From Butyricicoccus sp. (lineage in GTDB: Bacteria > Bacillota > Clostridia > Oscillospirales > Butyricicoccaceae), in the NCBI GenBank assembly GCA_020025885.1, contig JAHHRJ010000001.1, forward strand, positions 1 to 64,000: a stretch of 64,000 nt of DNA, written 5' to 3'. Under the pieces are notes generated by a model. It had not been told where the DNA came from. It was given only the letters and a program-made list of their open reading frames with translations, and made no database searches. Position 1 is the stretch's first letter. Each line of letters begins with the position of its first letter. The position numbers were made by a program, and so were the translations under genes. Of the stretch, positions 32,700-41,643 are shown piece by piece.

Positions 32700-33578
32700 T
32701 TAGTTGTTCAGCAGCTCCTTGACAGAAGCCACAGTGCCGGACAGGTTCTGAATCTCGGAAGGAACGATGATCTTCGTAGCCTTGCCGTCAGCAACCTTAC
32801 CCAGAGCCTCCAGGCTGCGCAGAGCAATAACCTTCTGAGTGGGATCGGCTTCGTTCAGCAGACGGATTGCATCTGCCTCTGCACGCTGGACAGCCAGGAT
32901 AGCTTCTGCTTCGCCCTGTGCCTCCAGAATACGCTGCTGCTTGACAGCTTCGCCGCGCAGGATAGCGGACTGCTTTTCACCTTCAGCAGCGGTAATAGCT
33001 GCCTGCTTTTCGCCTTCAGCGGTCAGGATGGTAGCACGCTTTTCGCGCTCTGCCTTCATCTGCTTTTCCATGGCGTCCTGAATCTCACGCGGGGGAATAA
33101 TGTTCTTAACTTCCACACGATTGACCTTGATGCCCCATTTGTCGGTGGCCTGGTCCAGAATAGCGGTGATCTTGCTGTTGATGGTATCGCGGCTGGTCAG
33201 GGTGTGATCCAGTTCCAGCTCGCCGATGATGTTACGCAGTGTGGTTGCAGACAGGCTCTCGATAGCGGAAATGGGGTTGTTTACGCCGTAGGTGTACAGC
33301 GTAGCATCCATGACTTGGAAGAACACGACGGTGTCGATCTGCATGGTGACGTTATCACGGGTGATAACCGGCTGAGGGGGGAAGTCGGCAACCTGCTCTT
33401 TCAGGCTGACGCGTTTTGCCACATGTTCAATGAACGGAACCTTGACATGGAAACCAGCCTCCAGCGTTTTGGAGTACTTGCCCAGGCGCTCAATGACGTA
33501 GGCATTGGCTTGCGGTACGATGATAAAGTTTCGCACGAGGATGATTAGAGCGATGATTCCAATAACAATCCAAACCAT
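32700..33578 (-). CDS. SPFH/stomatin-like membrane protein (QmcA/paraslipin type)
   Basis: 292 aa. One N-terminal membrane helix (about 2-20, IVIGIIALIILVRNFIIV), the SPFH/band-7 domain (VPQANAYVIERLGKY through RVEVKNIIPP, about 22-175) and a long Ala/Glu-rich coiled coil (EREKRATILTAEGEKQAAIT) ending with a short hydrophobic segment. Such proteins assemble into large membrane rings and organise microdomains or membrane proteases. The adjacent upstream gene encodes an NfeD protein, the usual partner of SPFH proteins, confirming the operon. Confidence 0.92.
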   Translation of the reverse strand: MVWIVIGIIALIILVRNFIIVPQANAYVIERLGKYSKTLEAGFHVKVPFIEHVAKRVSLKEQVADFPPQPVITRDNVTMQIDTVVFFQVMDATLYTYGVNNPISAIESLSATTLRNIIGELELDHTLTSRDTINSKITAILDQATDKWGIKVNRVEVKNIIPPREIQDAMEKQMKAEREKRATILTAEGEKQAAITAAEGEKQSAILRGEAVKQQRILEAQGEAEAILAVQRAEADAIRLLNEADPTQKVIALRSLEALGKVADGKATKIIVPSEIQNLSGTVASVKELLNN

Positions 33579-33626
33579 AAGTAAATCTCCTTTTTATCAT
33601 TAGTGTTTTCCACATTGCGGACGGAT

Positions 33627-34085
33627 TCAGTGGGCTGCATCGGTGATATACGGTTCCACAATCAGAACAGTGCTTTCCAATGCAACTACACGGCAAAGGG
33701 TGTCGGGCTGCAAGGTAACATCATCGCGTACCTGTGCGGCCCAGTCAACGCCATCCAAGCGGATACGGCCCGGCTGCGAAGGTGTGATTTGCTCCAAAAC
33801 CTGCGCGACACGGCCAATGTTGCGGTCGCCGTTGGTGGGAGTGAATGGATGGTCTTTCCATTTCCGAACCAATGGCTTGGTGGCAAGCAGCGCCACAAAG
33901 CTGACCAGAACAAAAGTGGAAGCCTGTACCAGCGGTGAGCCGCCGAGCTGGCTGGCAACCAAAGCGCCCAACGCACCTACTGCAAACCAGATCGTGGTCA
34001 AGTTCCAGCTGCAACCTTCAATGATCAGCAAGAAGACGGCCAGCGCTAACCAGAAAAAGGTGCCTTCGCGAAAAAGAAAATCCAT
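33627..34085 (-). CDS. NfeD family membrane protein
   Basis: 152 aa from ATG 34085 behind AAAGGAGGG. Two or three membrane helices (about 8-75) are followed by an OB-fold NfeD C-terminal domain (IGRVAQVLEQITPSQPGRIRLDGVDWAAQ). NfeD1b-type proteins act with SPFH proteins to scaffold membrane microdomains. No serine protease domain, so this is the short form. First gene of the two-gene unit with the SPFH protein 48 bp downstream. Confidence 0.9.
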   Translation of the reverse strand: MDFLFREGTFFWLALAVFLLIIEGCSWNLTTIWFAVGALGALVASQLGGSPLVQASTFVLVSFVALLATKPLVRKWKDHPFTPTNGDRNIGRVAQVLEQITPSQPGRIRLDGVDWAAQVRDDVTLQPDTLCRVVALESTVLIVEPYITDAAH

Positions 34086-34193
34086 ACAAACCCTCCTTTG
34101 CACATTCTATGCAGAATGTGTTGTTTTCATCAGAATAGACGTTCTCATGAAAGAAGTCAAGTGGTTTTTTCGAGATTTTTCGCGATTTGTGCA

Positions 34194-34763
34194 TTAGCGG
34201 TAATCGTAGTAGCTGTGGTTGGCATTATGCCCATGCTCTCGCACAGTAAGCGTGAAGCCGTACGGGTTCACCTGGGTGCTTTTATCGTCGATGTCCTCTA
34301 CCAGCAGATGCGGACCGCGATTAAAAATTGCATCCAAAATTTCGGTGGGGCCGCTGCGGGTAAAGTGCAGCAAATCACCTTCGGCTTTGACCAGTTGGAA
34401 GCTGCCGTCTGGCAGAGCATCACACGTTTCACGCAGGGCGTTCAGCTGATCGATGACTGTGAGCAGAAGCTCCAGCGAGGGACGGTCGGGGTACAGACGG
34501 TACAGCTTGCTGTCCGTGACGGTGTTTTTAGGGAATACAAGTGTTGAACCGCCAGGCAACATTCCGGCGAGCGCATAGGTGAAATGGACCATACGAAACA
34601 AGGTGCTTTCGTCCAGGTCGGATGCGCTGGAAAGGACGATCTGTAAATCAGCATCGGTAGGGGATGAAATGTGAGAAATGATGGGATCGCCTGCAAAAGC
34701 AGTGGCGGCATCTGTGCCACAGGCATAAGACAAAGCGGCATCCCAAAGATTCTTTCGGAACAT
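34194..34763 (-). CDS. Hypothetical protein
   Basis: 189 aa, soluble, with no signal peptide, metal or nucleotide motif that I can recognise. It mixes alpha and beta segments (ADLQIVLSSASDLDE, STLVFPKNTVTDSKLYRL, SLELLLTVIDQLNALRET) and ends in a Tyr/His-rich tail (HGHNANHSYYDYR). The ATG at 34763 follows AAGAGGG. It lies alone between glgP and nfeD on the same strand. Function unknown. Confidence 0.65.
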   Translation of the reverse strand: MFRKNLWDAALSYACGTDAATAFAGDPIISHISSPTDADLQIVLSSASDLDESTLFRMVHFTYALAGMLPGGSTLVFPKNTVTDSKLYRLYPDRPSLELLLTVIDQLNALRETCDALPDGSFQLVKAEGDLLHFTRSGPTEILDAIFNRGPHLLVEDIDDKSTQVNPYGFTLTVREHGHNANHSYYDYR

Positions 34764-34942
34764 GGAAAAGCCCTCTTTCTGTGAAATATATTACTGGTTT
34801 ATTGTAACATACAAATGTTTTGGAAGAAACAGCAGACAGGGAAAAAGAATTATATTTGTATAAAATTTAACAATTTAGGAGAGAGCTGTGGAAAGATACA
34901 GCTTTGATGTAACATATTGCGGGTAAATAAGCTTGCATACAA

Positions 34943-34982
34943 AAAAATCCCCGGCACCTTTTCAGGATGTCGGGAATTTTTA
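34943..34982 (-). terminator. glgP terminator
   Basis: On the minus strand AAAAATTCCCGACATCC pairs with GGTGCCGGGGATTTTT (two G-T pairs), followed by T residues. 34764-34942 holds no gene. Confidence 0.8.
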
Positions 34983-34986
34983 GAAA

Positions 34987-37383
34987 TTATTTTACAACAG
35001 GTGCATTCCAGATGTCGCGTGCATAGTCCAGAACGCTGCGGTCAGCGCTGAAGATACCGCTGTTGGCAATGTTCATCAGGCTCATGCGGTTCCAGGTTTC
35101 ACGATCCTGGTACAGGCGGCGCAGGTCGGCCTGTGCACGGCGGTAATCCTTGAAGTCCGCCAGAACCATATACGGGTCCTTGGTGCGCAGATTCTGGGTA
35201 ACCTCCTGGAAGCTTTCGCCATTCCAGCCGCGCTCCAGAAAGTTCAGGGCGCTGGCGGTAACGTCATCGCCAGAGATGAAAGCGTTGGGATGATAGCCCA
35301 GCTCCTTCATGCGGTTGACCTCGGGCGTGTGCATACCGAAGATGATTTCGTTTTCAATGCCGGCAGCTTCCGCGATTTCCACGTTAGCACCGTCTAGTGT
35401 GCCCAGCGTGATTGCGCCGTTCAGCATGAACTTCATGTTGCCGGTACCGGAAGCCTCGGTGCCAGCCAGAGAAATCTGCTCGGAGACTTCCGATGCAGGC
35501 ATCAGGCGCTCGGACAGGGAAACGCAATACTCTTCCAAGTACACAATGCGCAGCTTTTCGCGCACGACAGGGTCGTTGTCAATCAGCTGGCCCAGCTTGC
35601 AGATCATGCGGATCATCTGCTTGGCCATATAGTAACCGGGAGCAGCCTTTGCACCGAAAATATAGGTCTTGGGAACAAAATCTGCGTTGGGGTTTTCCTT
35701 CAGATACAGGTACTCAGATGCGATGTTCAGTGCGTTCAGATGCTGACGCTTGTATTCGTGCATACGCTTGACCTGTACATCGAACACAGAGTTAGGATCG
35801 ATGATCTGGCCGGTAGACTTAGCCAGATAGTCGGCAAAGTTTTTCTTGTTCTGCAGCTTGACATCTTCCAGCTTCTGCAGGACCTGCTTGTCGTTTGCAA
35901 ACTTTTCAAACTTCTTCAGTTCGCTTGCATCCTTCTTGTAGCCGGTGCCGATGGTCTCGTTCAGCAAATTGCACAGGCCCTGGTTGGAAGCCAGCAGCCA
36001 GCGGCGGTATGCAATGCCGTTGGTTACGTTCTTAAAGGCTTCCGGCTTGAACAGGTAATAATCGTGGAAAACGCTGTCCTTGATGATCTCGCTGTGCAGC
36101 TTGGAAACACCATTGATGCTGTGAGCAGTGTAAGCACAGATATTTGCCATGCGAACCTGATTGTCGCCAATCGGTGCCATATAGTCGATCTTACCCCAGT
36201 CGCCGGGGAAAGCATGGTTCAGCTCGGCACGGCAGCGGTTATCCAGCTCTTTGACGATCTGGTAGATACGGGGCAGAGTCATCTTGAAGATGTCCACATT
36301 CCACTTTTCCAGAGCTTCGGCCATAACGGTGTGGTTGGTGTAAGCAAAGACACGCTGGCAGATGGAGAAGCTCTTGTCCCAATCGTAGCCGCACTCGTCC
36401 AGCAGAATACGCATCATTTCGGGAATAGCCAGAGTGGGGTGGGTATCATTCAGCTGAATAGCCACCTTATCGGGCAGATTGTCCAGCGTTTCGTAGTTGG
36501 ACAGATGATCGTGAACAATATCGCCGATTGCAGCAGCAGACAGGAAATACTGCTGGCGCAGACGCAGAATTTTGCCCTCTACGTGGTTGTCGTTAGGATA
36601 CAGGATCTTGGAGATCAGCTCGGCGGAAGCATTCTTGTTCATGGCGTTGCTGTATTCACCGGCGTTGAAGCTGTTCATATCGAAGTCAGGTGCTTTTGCT
36701 TGCCACAGGCGCAGCTTTGCGACACCCTGACCGTCATAGCCCTGCACATACATATCGCTGGGCACAGCCAGAACACGGTTGTAGTTCACATGCTGCACAT
36801 TGTGGAAGCTGCCTTCCCAGCTTTCGTGGATCTCACCGTCGAAGCGAACTTCGATTGCCTGGTCCGGATGGCTCTTAAGCCATACCTGGCCGCCGGGCAG
36901 CCAGTTGTCAGCACGCTCCTGCTGCCAGCCGTCAATCAGTTTCTGCTTGAAGATGCCGTACTCGTAAAGAATGGAGTGACCGGTACCGCAAATACCGGTG
37001 GTAGCCATACCGTCCAGATAGCAAGCAGCCAGACGGCCCAGACCGCCGTTGCCCAGACCTGCATCAGGTTCTTCTTCGTAAATGCTTTCCAGACGAATGT
37101 CGGCATCTGCCAGAACAGCTTCGGCAACCTCGTTCAGACCCAGACTGTACAGGCTGGTTTTCAGGCTGCGGCCCATCAGAAATTCCATGCACAGGTAATA
37201 TACCTGCTTGGAACCGCTGCCGATGGCACGGGACTGGAATTTTTTGTGATTATCACTCATCTGGCGGCGGCAGATGAGTGCCAGGGTACGATAAATCTGC
37301 TGGGTGGAAGCCACAGACAGATCCACGCCGTATTCACTGGTCAGCTTGCTTTGCAGCAGCTTAGCGAATTCATTCTTAGTCAT
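34987..37383 (-). CDS. glgP: Glycogen/maltodextrin phosphorylase
   Basis: 798 aa from ATG 37383 behind GAGGAG. GT35 phosphorylase releasing glucose-1-phosphate from alpha-1,4-glucans with pyridoxal phosphate. Family blocks: YYLCMEFLMGRSL and DAGLGNGGLGRLAACYLDG near the N-terminus, QLNDTHPTLAIPEMMR, VKRMHEYKRQHLN, and the PLP site EASGTGNMKFMLNGA with the Schiff-base lysine. Length is typical. No other glycogen genes are adjacent, so the gene is a stand-alone unit with its own terminator. Confidence 0.96.
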   Translation of the reverse strand: MTKNEFAKLLQSKLTSEYGVDLSVASTQQIYRTLALICRRQMSDNHKKFQSRAIGSGSKQVYYLCMEFLMGRSLKTSLYSLGLNEVAEAVLADADIRLESIYEEEPDAGLGNGGLGRLAACYLDGMATTGICGTGHSILYEYGIFKQKLIDGWQQERADNWLPGGQVWLKSHPDQAIEVRFDGEIHESWEGSFHNVQHVNYNRVLAVPSDMYVQGYDGQGVAKLRLWQAKAPDFDMNSFNAGEYSNAMNKNASAELISKILYPNDNHVEGKILRLRQQYFLSAAAIGDIVHDHLSNYETLDNLPDKVAIQLNDTHPTLAIPEMMRILLDECGYDWDKSFSICQRVFAYTNHTVMAEALEKWNVDIFKMTLPRIYQIVKELDNRCRAELNHAFPGDWGKIDYMAPIGDNQVRMANICAYTAHSINGVSKLHSEIIKDSVFHDYYLFKPEAFKNVTNGIAYRRWLLASNQGLCNLLNETIGTGYKKDASELKKFEKFANDKQVLQKLEDVKLQNKKNFADYLAKSTGQIIDPNSVFDVQVKRMHEYKRQHLNALNIASEYLYLKENPNADFVPKTYIFGAKAAPGYYMAKQMIRMICKLGQLIDNDPVVREKLRIVYLEEYCVSLSERLMPASEVSEQISLAGTEASGTGNMKFMLNGAITLGTLDGANVEIAEAAGIENEIIFGMHTPEVNRMKELGYHPNAFISGDDVTASALNFLERGWNGESFQEVTQNLRTKDPYMVLADFKDYRRAQADLRRLYQDRETWNRMSLMNIANSGIFSADRSVLDYARDIWNAPVVK

Positions 37384-37576
37384 AAAACTACTCCTCACAG
37401 AGATGATTGTGTGAAAAAGGCGGGACGCTTATTCACGCTCGTCTTTAGTGATACGATATTACTATTATAATAGGTAGTACGTTGTTTTTCAAGAAATAAC
37501 TGCATCACCAGAAAAAGGGAGGAGGAAAAGCCAACATTTCTAAAAATAGGGGCTTTTTCTTCGCACAGAAGTATAT

Positions 37577-37664
37577 TATAATAAGATAAGTTGCAATGTT
37601 AAATGGAGTAACTTGCCGCCCCGGCGGCATCCAAAATAGATCCGGCATTTTAGGCCGGGGAAGT
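37577..37664 (+). promoter_or_regulatory. -10 box and structured leader of zapA
   Basis: TATAAT at 37577-37582; no convincing -35. The leader contains the perfect hairpin TGCCGCC-CC-GGCGGCA (about 37613-37628) and a second possible stem CCGGCATTTTAGGCCGG (about 37642-37658), just before the zapA ribosome-binding site. Confidence 0.45.
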
Positions 37665-37676
37665 GAGGCAGCTTAT

Positions 37677-38024
37677 ATGGTAAACAGAACACGTGTTTTT
37701 ATTGCTGGTGCGCCTTATGTGATTGCTACCAGTGATCCGGAGGAATATGTGGAACAGCTGGCCGCGGAACTGGATGAAAGTATTCATGAAGCAATGGCAG
37801 CAAACCCCAGTGTTTCAGTAACCAAGGCGGCAGTATTCTGTGCACTGGATTATCTGGACCGCAGCAAAAAAAGCACAGGAAATGCGGATAATATGCGCAG
37901 CCAGATCACAGAATATCTGGCAGATGCCGCCAAGGCAAAGATGGAAGCAGACGAAGCACGGCGCGAGGTCGAGCAGCTGAAACGCCAGGTGCAGGAGCTG
38001 AAAGAAAAGAATGCCAGCCGGTGA
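37677..38024 (+). CDS. zapA: Cell division protein ZapA
   Basis: 115 aa from ATG 37677 (GTGAGG upstream); a longer reading from 37596 lacks homology in its first residues. Pattern: RTRVFIAGAPYVIATSDPEEYVEQLAAELD, the compact ZapA head, then a C-terminal coiled coil (AKAKMEADEARREVEQLKRQVQELKE). ZapA cross-links FtsZ filaments at the division site. Its stop codon lies inside a terminator hairpin. The next gene, a U32 peptidase, is the usual neighbour of zapA in Clostridia. Confidence 0.9.
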   Translation: MVNRTRVFIAGAPYVIATSDPEEYVEQLAAELDESIHEAMAANPSVSVTKAAVFCALDYLDRSKKSTGNADNMRSQITEYLADAAKAKMEADEARREVEQLKRQVQELKEKNASR

Positions 38025-38040
38025 AACTCACCGGCTTTTT
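38016..38040 (+). terminator. Terminator overlapping the zapA stop codon
   Basis: AGCCGGTGA-AAC-TCACCGGCT with TTTT behind; the TGA of zapA is the last three bases of the left arm. The U32 gene starts 17 bp later, so readthrough must feed it or it has another promoter. Confidence 0.75.
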
Positions 38041-38056
38041 ATGTGAGGAGACGAGA

Positions 38057-40126
38057 ATGTCAAAAATTGAAATTTTAGCGCCGGTTGGCAATCAGGAAAT
38101 GCTGACAGCTGCTGTTTTCAGCGGCGCAGATGCGGTATATCTGGGATTTGACGGCCTGAACGCACGCAGCGGTGCCGGCAATTTTAATGCCGAAACCCTG
38201 AAACAGGCGGTGGCGTTTTGCCACGGACGTGGGGTAAAGGTCCATGTTGCGATCAATACCACGTTGTATGGTCGTGAGCTGACCAATGCAGTGGACGCTG
38301 TGCGTGCTGTGGCGGAGGCTGGTGCTGATGCGGTCATCTGCCAGGATTTGGCGGTTGCTGCTTTGTGCCGGGATATTGCACCGCAGCTGCCGCGCCACGG
38401 TTCGACCCAGATGAGCGTGCATACGCTGGAAGGCGCACGCCAGCTGAAAGAGATGGGCTTTGAACGTGTGGTATTGTCCCGCGAATTGAGTATGCCCGAA
38501 ATTGAACATATTACTAAGCAGTGCGGCATTGAAACAGAAGTATTTATCCATGGCGCGCTGTGTATGAGCATGAGCGGCCAGTGCTATATGTCCGCCTTTT
38601 TGGGCGGACGCAGTGGCAACCGCGGCAGTTGTGCTGGCCCTTGCCGACTGCCCTTTGATGCAAACCCCATTCCGGAAGGCATGCCGGGAAAGGCATATCA
38701 CCTGTCACTGAAAGATAACTCGGTCATTGACCGACTGGACCAGTTGCAGGCACTGGGCGTAGCAAGCGCCAAAATCGAAGGCAGACTGCGTACGCCGGAA
38801 TATGTGGCAGCAGCCGTTAATGCCTGCCTGGCAGGCCGTGAAGGCATGGCCTATGACAGAGAACTGCTGGAAAAGGCTTTTAGCCGTGCCGGTTTTACCA
38901 GCGGTTGGCTGGACGGAAAGATCAATGGCAGTATGTTTGGCACGCGTAGCGATTTGCAGGCCGCAGAAACCAAAAAAACGCTGCCTGCTCTGCGTGAATT
39001 GTTCCGCCGCGAACGGCAGCGTGTGCCGGTCACGATGCGGCTGGAAGTGGAAGAATTCGGTGCAAAACTGAGTGTGACCGATGCGGACGGCAACAAGGCG
39101 ATTGCCTACGGAGACGCGGAACCGCAGCCGGCACAGAATGATCCCACTGCAGCACTGCGCCGCAGCCTGGAGAAATGCGGCGGCACGCCTTTCCTTGCAG
39201 AAAACGTGGAAATCACCATGGAGGAAGGTCCTTGGTATCTACCGGGCAGCGCTGTGAACGAAATGCGCCGCCAGGCACTGGAAAATCTGCTGAAAAAGCG
39301 TGAAGCGCTACGTCCGTGGCCGGTAAAAGAATATGCACTGCCGGAAATGGCAATGCGCCAGGACTTGCCCAAGCGTGGATTGAAGGCTCGCTTTGCTACC
39401 TGGGAACAGGTGCCGGAACAGGCACTGAACGGCGTGGAGCAGTTGATTTTGCCCATCGCACAGGCGGAGAAAGTTCCGGAACAGTGGCGAGCAAAGACCA
39501 TTCTGGAATTGCCGCGCGCCATGTTCGGCAAACTGGAAGAAGATACGGCGCGGCGAATTGCAGCGACCAAGACCATGGGGTTTGCCGGATATGAAGCTAA
39601 TAATATTGCACATATCCGTTTGGCGGCCGGTTTGCCTTTGTGGGGCGGTTTGGGTCTGAATGTGACCAATCCGCTGGCAGCACAGGAATATGTAGATTTG
39701 GGGCTGTCTCATCTTTTGATTCTTCCGGAAGTGAAGGATACAGATATGCTGAACATTGCGCCGAAGAAGAATGGCTACAAAGTGCCCACCGGTGTGATCG
39801 TGTATGGACACTTGCCGCTGATGCTGACCCGTGCCTGCCCGCTGCAGAATGTGACGGACTGCGCACACTGCGACGGCAGCGGTACGCTGACTGACCGTAA
39901 GGCCAGAAAGTTTACGGTACGGTGCGGCCTGGGTGTGCGTACGATTTACAACCCGGTTGCCCTGTACATGGGTGATAAGCCGGATGCACTGGCTGTGGAT
40001 TACGGTGTGGCTTACTTTACGCAGGAAACGGCTGAGCGTGCTGCGCAGGTTCTTGCGATGCTGAAAACGAAAGCGCCGTTCGATGATGAATTTACCCGTG
40101 GCCTGTACTTCAAAGGCACGATGTAA
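38057..40126 (+). CDS. U32 family peptidase / rRNA hydroxylation-type protein
   Basis: 689 aa from ATG 38057 behind TGAGGAG. The N-terminal TIM-barrel begins KIEILAPVGNQEMLTAAV; the U32 signature EVFIHGALCMSMSGQCYMS with GNRGSCAGPCRLPF (about 175-215) supplies the conserved cysteines. The second half carries the domain found in the long clostridial forms and ends with further cysteines (CPLQNVTDCAHCDG). U32 proteins were first called collagenases; E. coli members hydroxylate 23S rRNA or tRNA (RlhA, TrhP), and the Cys set suggests an Fe-S cluster. RNA modification is therefore as likely as proteolysis. Confidence 0.88.
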   Translation: MSKIEILAPVGNQEMLTAAVFSGADAVYLGFDGLNARSGAGNFNAETLKQAVAFCHGRGVKVHVAINTTLYGRELTNAVDAVRAVAEAGADAVICQDLAVAALCRDIAPQLPRHGSTQMSVHTLEGARQLKEMGFERVVLSRELSMPEIEHITKQCGIETEVFIHGALCMSMSGQCYMSAFLGGRSGNRGSCAGPCRLPFDANPIPEGMPGKAYHLSLKDNSVIDRLDQLQALGVASAKIEGRLRTPEYVAAAVNACLAGREGMAYDRELLEKAFSRAGFTSGWLDGKINGSMFGTRSDLQAAETKKTLPALRELFRRERQRVPVTMRLEVEEFGAKLSVTDADGNKAIAYGDAEPQPAQNDPTAALRRSLEKCGGTPFLAENVEITMEEGPWYLPGSAVNEMRRQALENLLKKREALRPWPVKEYALPEMAMRQDLPKRGLKARFATWEQVPEQALNGVEQLILPIAQAEKVPEQWRAKTILELPRAMFGKLEEDTARRIAATKTMGFAGYEANNIAHIRLAAGLPLWGGLGLNVTNPLAAQEYVDLGLSHLLILPEVKDTDMLNIAPKKNGYKVPTGVIVYGHLPLMLTRACPLQNVTDCAHCDGSGTLTDRKARKFTVRCGLGVRTIYNPVALYMGDKPDALAVDYGVAYFTQETAERAAQVLAMLKTKAPFDDEFTRGLYFKGTM

Positions 40127-40175
40127 AACAAAAAATAATGTAAAGTTTTGTATAATGAATGGAGAAGCATCCAAT

Positions 40176-40625
40176 ATGGAAAATATTACTGTAAAATATA
40201 AAGCACTGGACCCCCGTGCACAGGCTCCAGCTTACGCAACCAGCGGTGCAGCAGCAGCTGATTTGCACGCAGTTCTGGACGAGCCGATGACCGTGCAGCC
40301 CATGGAACGTGTGCTGGTGCCTACCGGCCTGGCGATTGAGCTGCCTGGCCCTCAGGCGGTGGCACTGGTGTATGCACGCAGTGGTTTGTCCATCAAGCAT
40401 GGTCTGTGTATGGCAAACGGTGTAGGTGTTATCGACAGCGACTATCGCGGAGAGCTGAAAGTGCCCATGATCAATCTGGGCAAGGAAGCATATACCATTC
40501 AGCCGGGCGAGCGTGTGGCACAGCTGTGCATTGCACCGGTGTTTACGGCGGCGTTTGTCCCGGCGGAACAGTTGGGCGATACCGATCGCGGTGCCGGTGG
40601 ATTTGGCTCTACGGGAAAGGCTTAA
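40176..40625 (+). CDS. dut: Deoxyuridine 5'-triphosphate nucleotidohydrolase
   Basis: 149 aa from ATG 40176. Trimeric dUTPase with all five motifs: SGAAAADLHA (1), RSGLSIKHG (2), GVGVIDSDYRGE with catalytic Asp (3), the PGERVAQLCI segment (4) and the C-terminal RGAGGFGSTG (5). It hydrolyses dUTP to dUMP, keeping uracil out of DNA. A TATAAT at 40151-40156 just upstream may be its own -10 box. Downstream lie DUF4321 and maf. Confidence 0.95.
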   Translation: MENITVKYKALDPRAQAPAYATSGAAAADLHAVLDEPMTVQPMERVLVPTGLAIELPGPQAVALVYARSGLSIKHGLCMANGVGVIDSDYRGELKVPMINLGKEAYTIQPGERVAQLCIAPVFTAAFVPAEQLGDTDRGAGGFGSTGKA

Positions 40626-40660
40626 ATTGAAGAATTGAATTAGTGCAGAAAGGACAAGGT

Positions 40661-40912
40661 ATGAAACTGAGCAGGTTTTTCTGGTGTGTATTCTGGATGT
40701 TGACAGGCATTTTGATTGGCACGATTTTGGGAAAGCTGTGTGGTCAGTTTTCATTCTTGCAATGGCTGACCGTGGGACAGGATATTTCTTTTTCACCGGC
40801 GGCAGATCTGGCAATTTTACAGTTTCATATGGATCTGCACTTTACATTGAATCTGGCACAGGTTGTGGGTATTCTGACCGGTGTTCTGTGCTATCACAAG
40901 TTTGAGTTTTAA
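40661..40912 (+). CDS. DUF4321 small membrane protein
   Basis: 83 aa from ATG 40661 with AAAGGAC upstream. Two hydrophobic segments (about 6-27, FFWCVFWMLTGILIGTILG, and 63-80, LAQVVGILTGVLCY) bracket a short loop. It matches DUF4321, a small Firmicutes membrane protein commonly encoded immediately before maf and mreB, exactly as here (15 bp to maf). A role linked to cell wall elongation is inferred from this constant neighbourhood. Confidence 0.8.
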   Translation: MKLSRFFWCVFWMLTGILIGTILGKLCGQFSFLQWLTVGQDISFSPAADLAILQFHMDLHFTLNLAQVVGILTGVLCYHKFEF

Positions 40913-40927
40913 GAAAGGAAGCACCTC

Positions 40928-41488
40928 ATGGCAATTATTTTGGCATCAGCAAGCCCGCGGCGGCGCGAGCTGATGAATTTAATTACACCGGATTATCAGG
41001 TGGAGCCCAGCACACTGGACGAAAGCAAAATTAAGGCAGAAACGCCGGCACTGCTGGCCAAGGCACTGGCTGCGGCCAAGTGCAATGATATTGCAAGCCG
41101 CCACCCGGCGGACGTCGTGATTGGCTGCGACACGGTGGTGGACTGCGGCGGCGAAGTATTTGGCAAGCCCAAAGACCGCACAGATGCGGTACGGATGCTG
41201 CAGGCACTTTCCGGGCGAACCCATGCGGTGCACACTGGCGTATGTATCCGCAACGGGGAAACTGTGAACAATTTTGTAGTGACCAGCGAGGTCGTGTTTT
41301 TCCCGCTGAGTGAAGCGGAAATCGCGTTCTATGCAGACACCAAAGAGCCGTATGATAAGGCAGGTGCATATGCCATTCAGGGCCGCGCTGCATTGTGGTT
41401 GGATAAAATCGACGGAGATTACTACAATATTATGGGCTTCCCGGTTAGCCGTGTGGCAGCGGCCTTACGAGAAATGTGCGTATTTTGA
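40928..41488 (+). CDS. maf: Maf family nucleoside triphosphate pyrophosphatase
   Basis: 186 aa. Maf motifs: ILASASPRRRELM at the start, GCDTVVDCGGEVFGKPKD with the catalytic Asp, SGRTHAVHTGVCI, and YDKAGAYAIQGRAALWLDKIDGDYYNIMG near the C-terminus. It hydrolyses dTTP, UTP or modified nucleotides and affects septum formation when overproduced. Start ATG 40928 behind AAAGGAAG. Located between DUF4321 and mreB, the classic order. Confidence 0.94.
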   Translation: MAIILASASPRRRELMNLITPDYQVEPSTLDESKIKAETPALLAKALAAAKCNDIASRHPADVVIGCDTVVDCGGEVFGKPKDRTDAVRMLQALSGRTHAVHTGVCIRNGETVNNFVVTSEVVFFPLSEAEIAFYADTKEPYDKAGAYAIQGRAALWLDKIDGDYYNIMGFPVSRVAAALREMCVF

Positions 41489-41519
41489 TAAAAAAACCGT
41501 GAAAATTGTTGCCGCTGAC

Positions 41520-41548
41520 TTGTGTTTGACGGCAAGTACCGTTATAAT
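41520..41548 (+). promoter_or_regulatory. mreB promoter
   Basis: TTGTGT (41520-41525), 17 bp, TATAAT (41543-41548); start codon 96 bp downstream. Confidence 0.65.
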
Positions 41549-41643
41549 ATACTTGATTTTTTATGGACATTCGATTCCATTTACAAAAAAATAATTAAAC
41601 TGCATATATTTTGTGCGGGAACAGATATTAAGGAGCAGAGCAA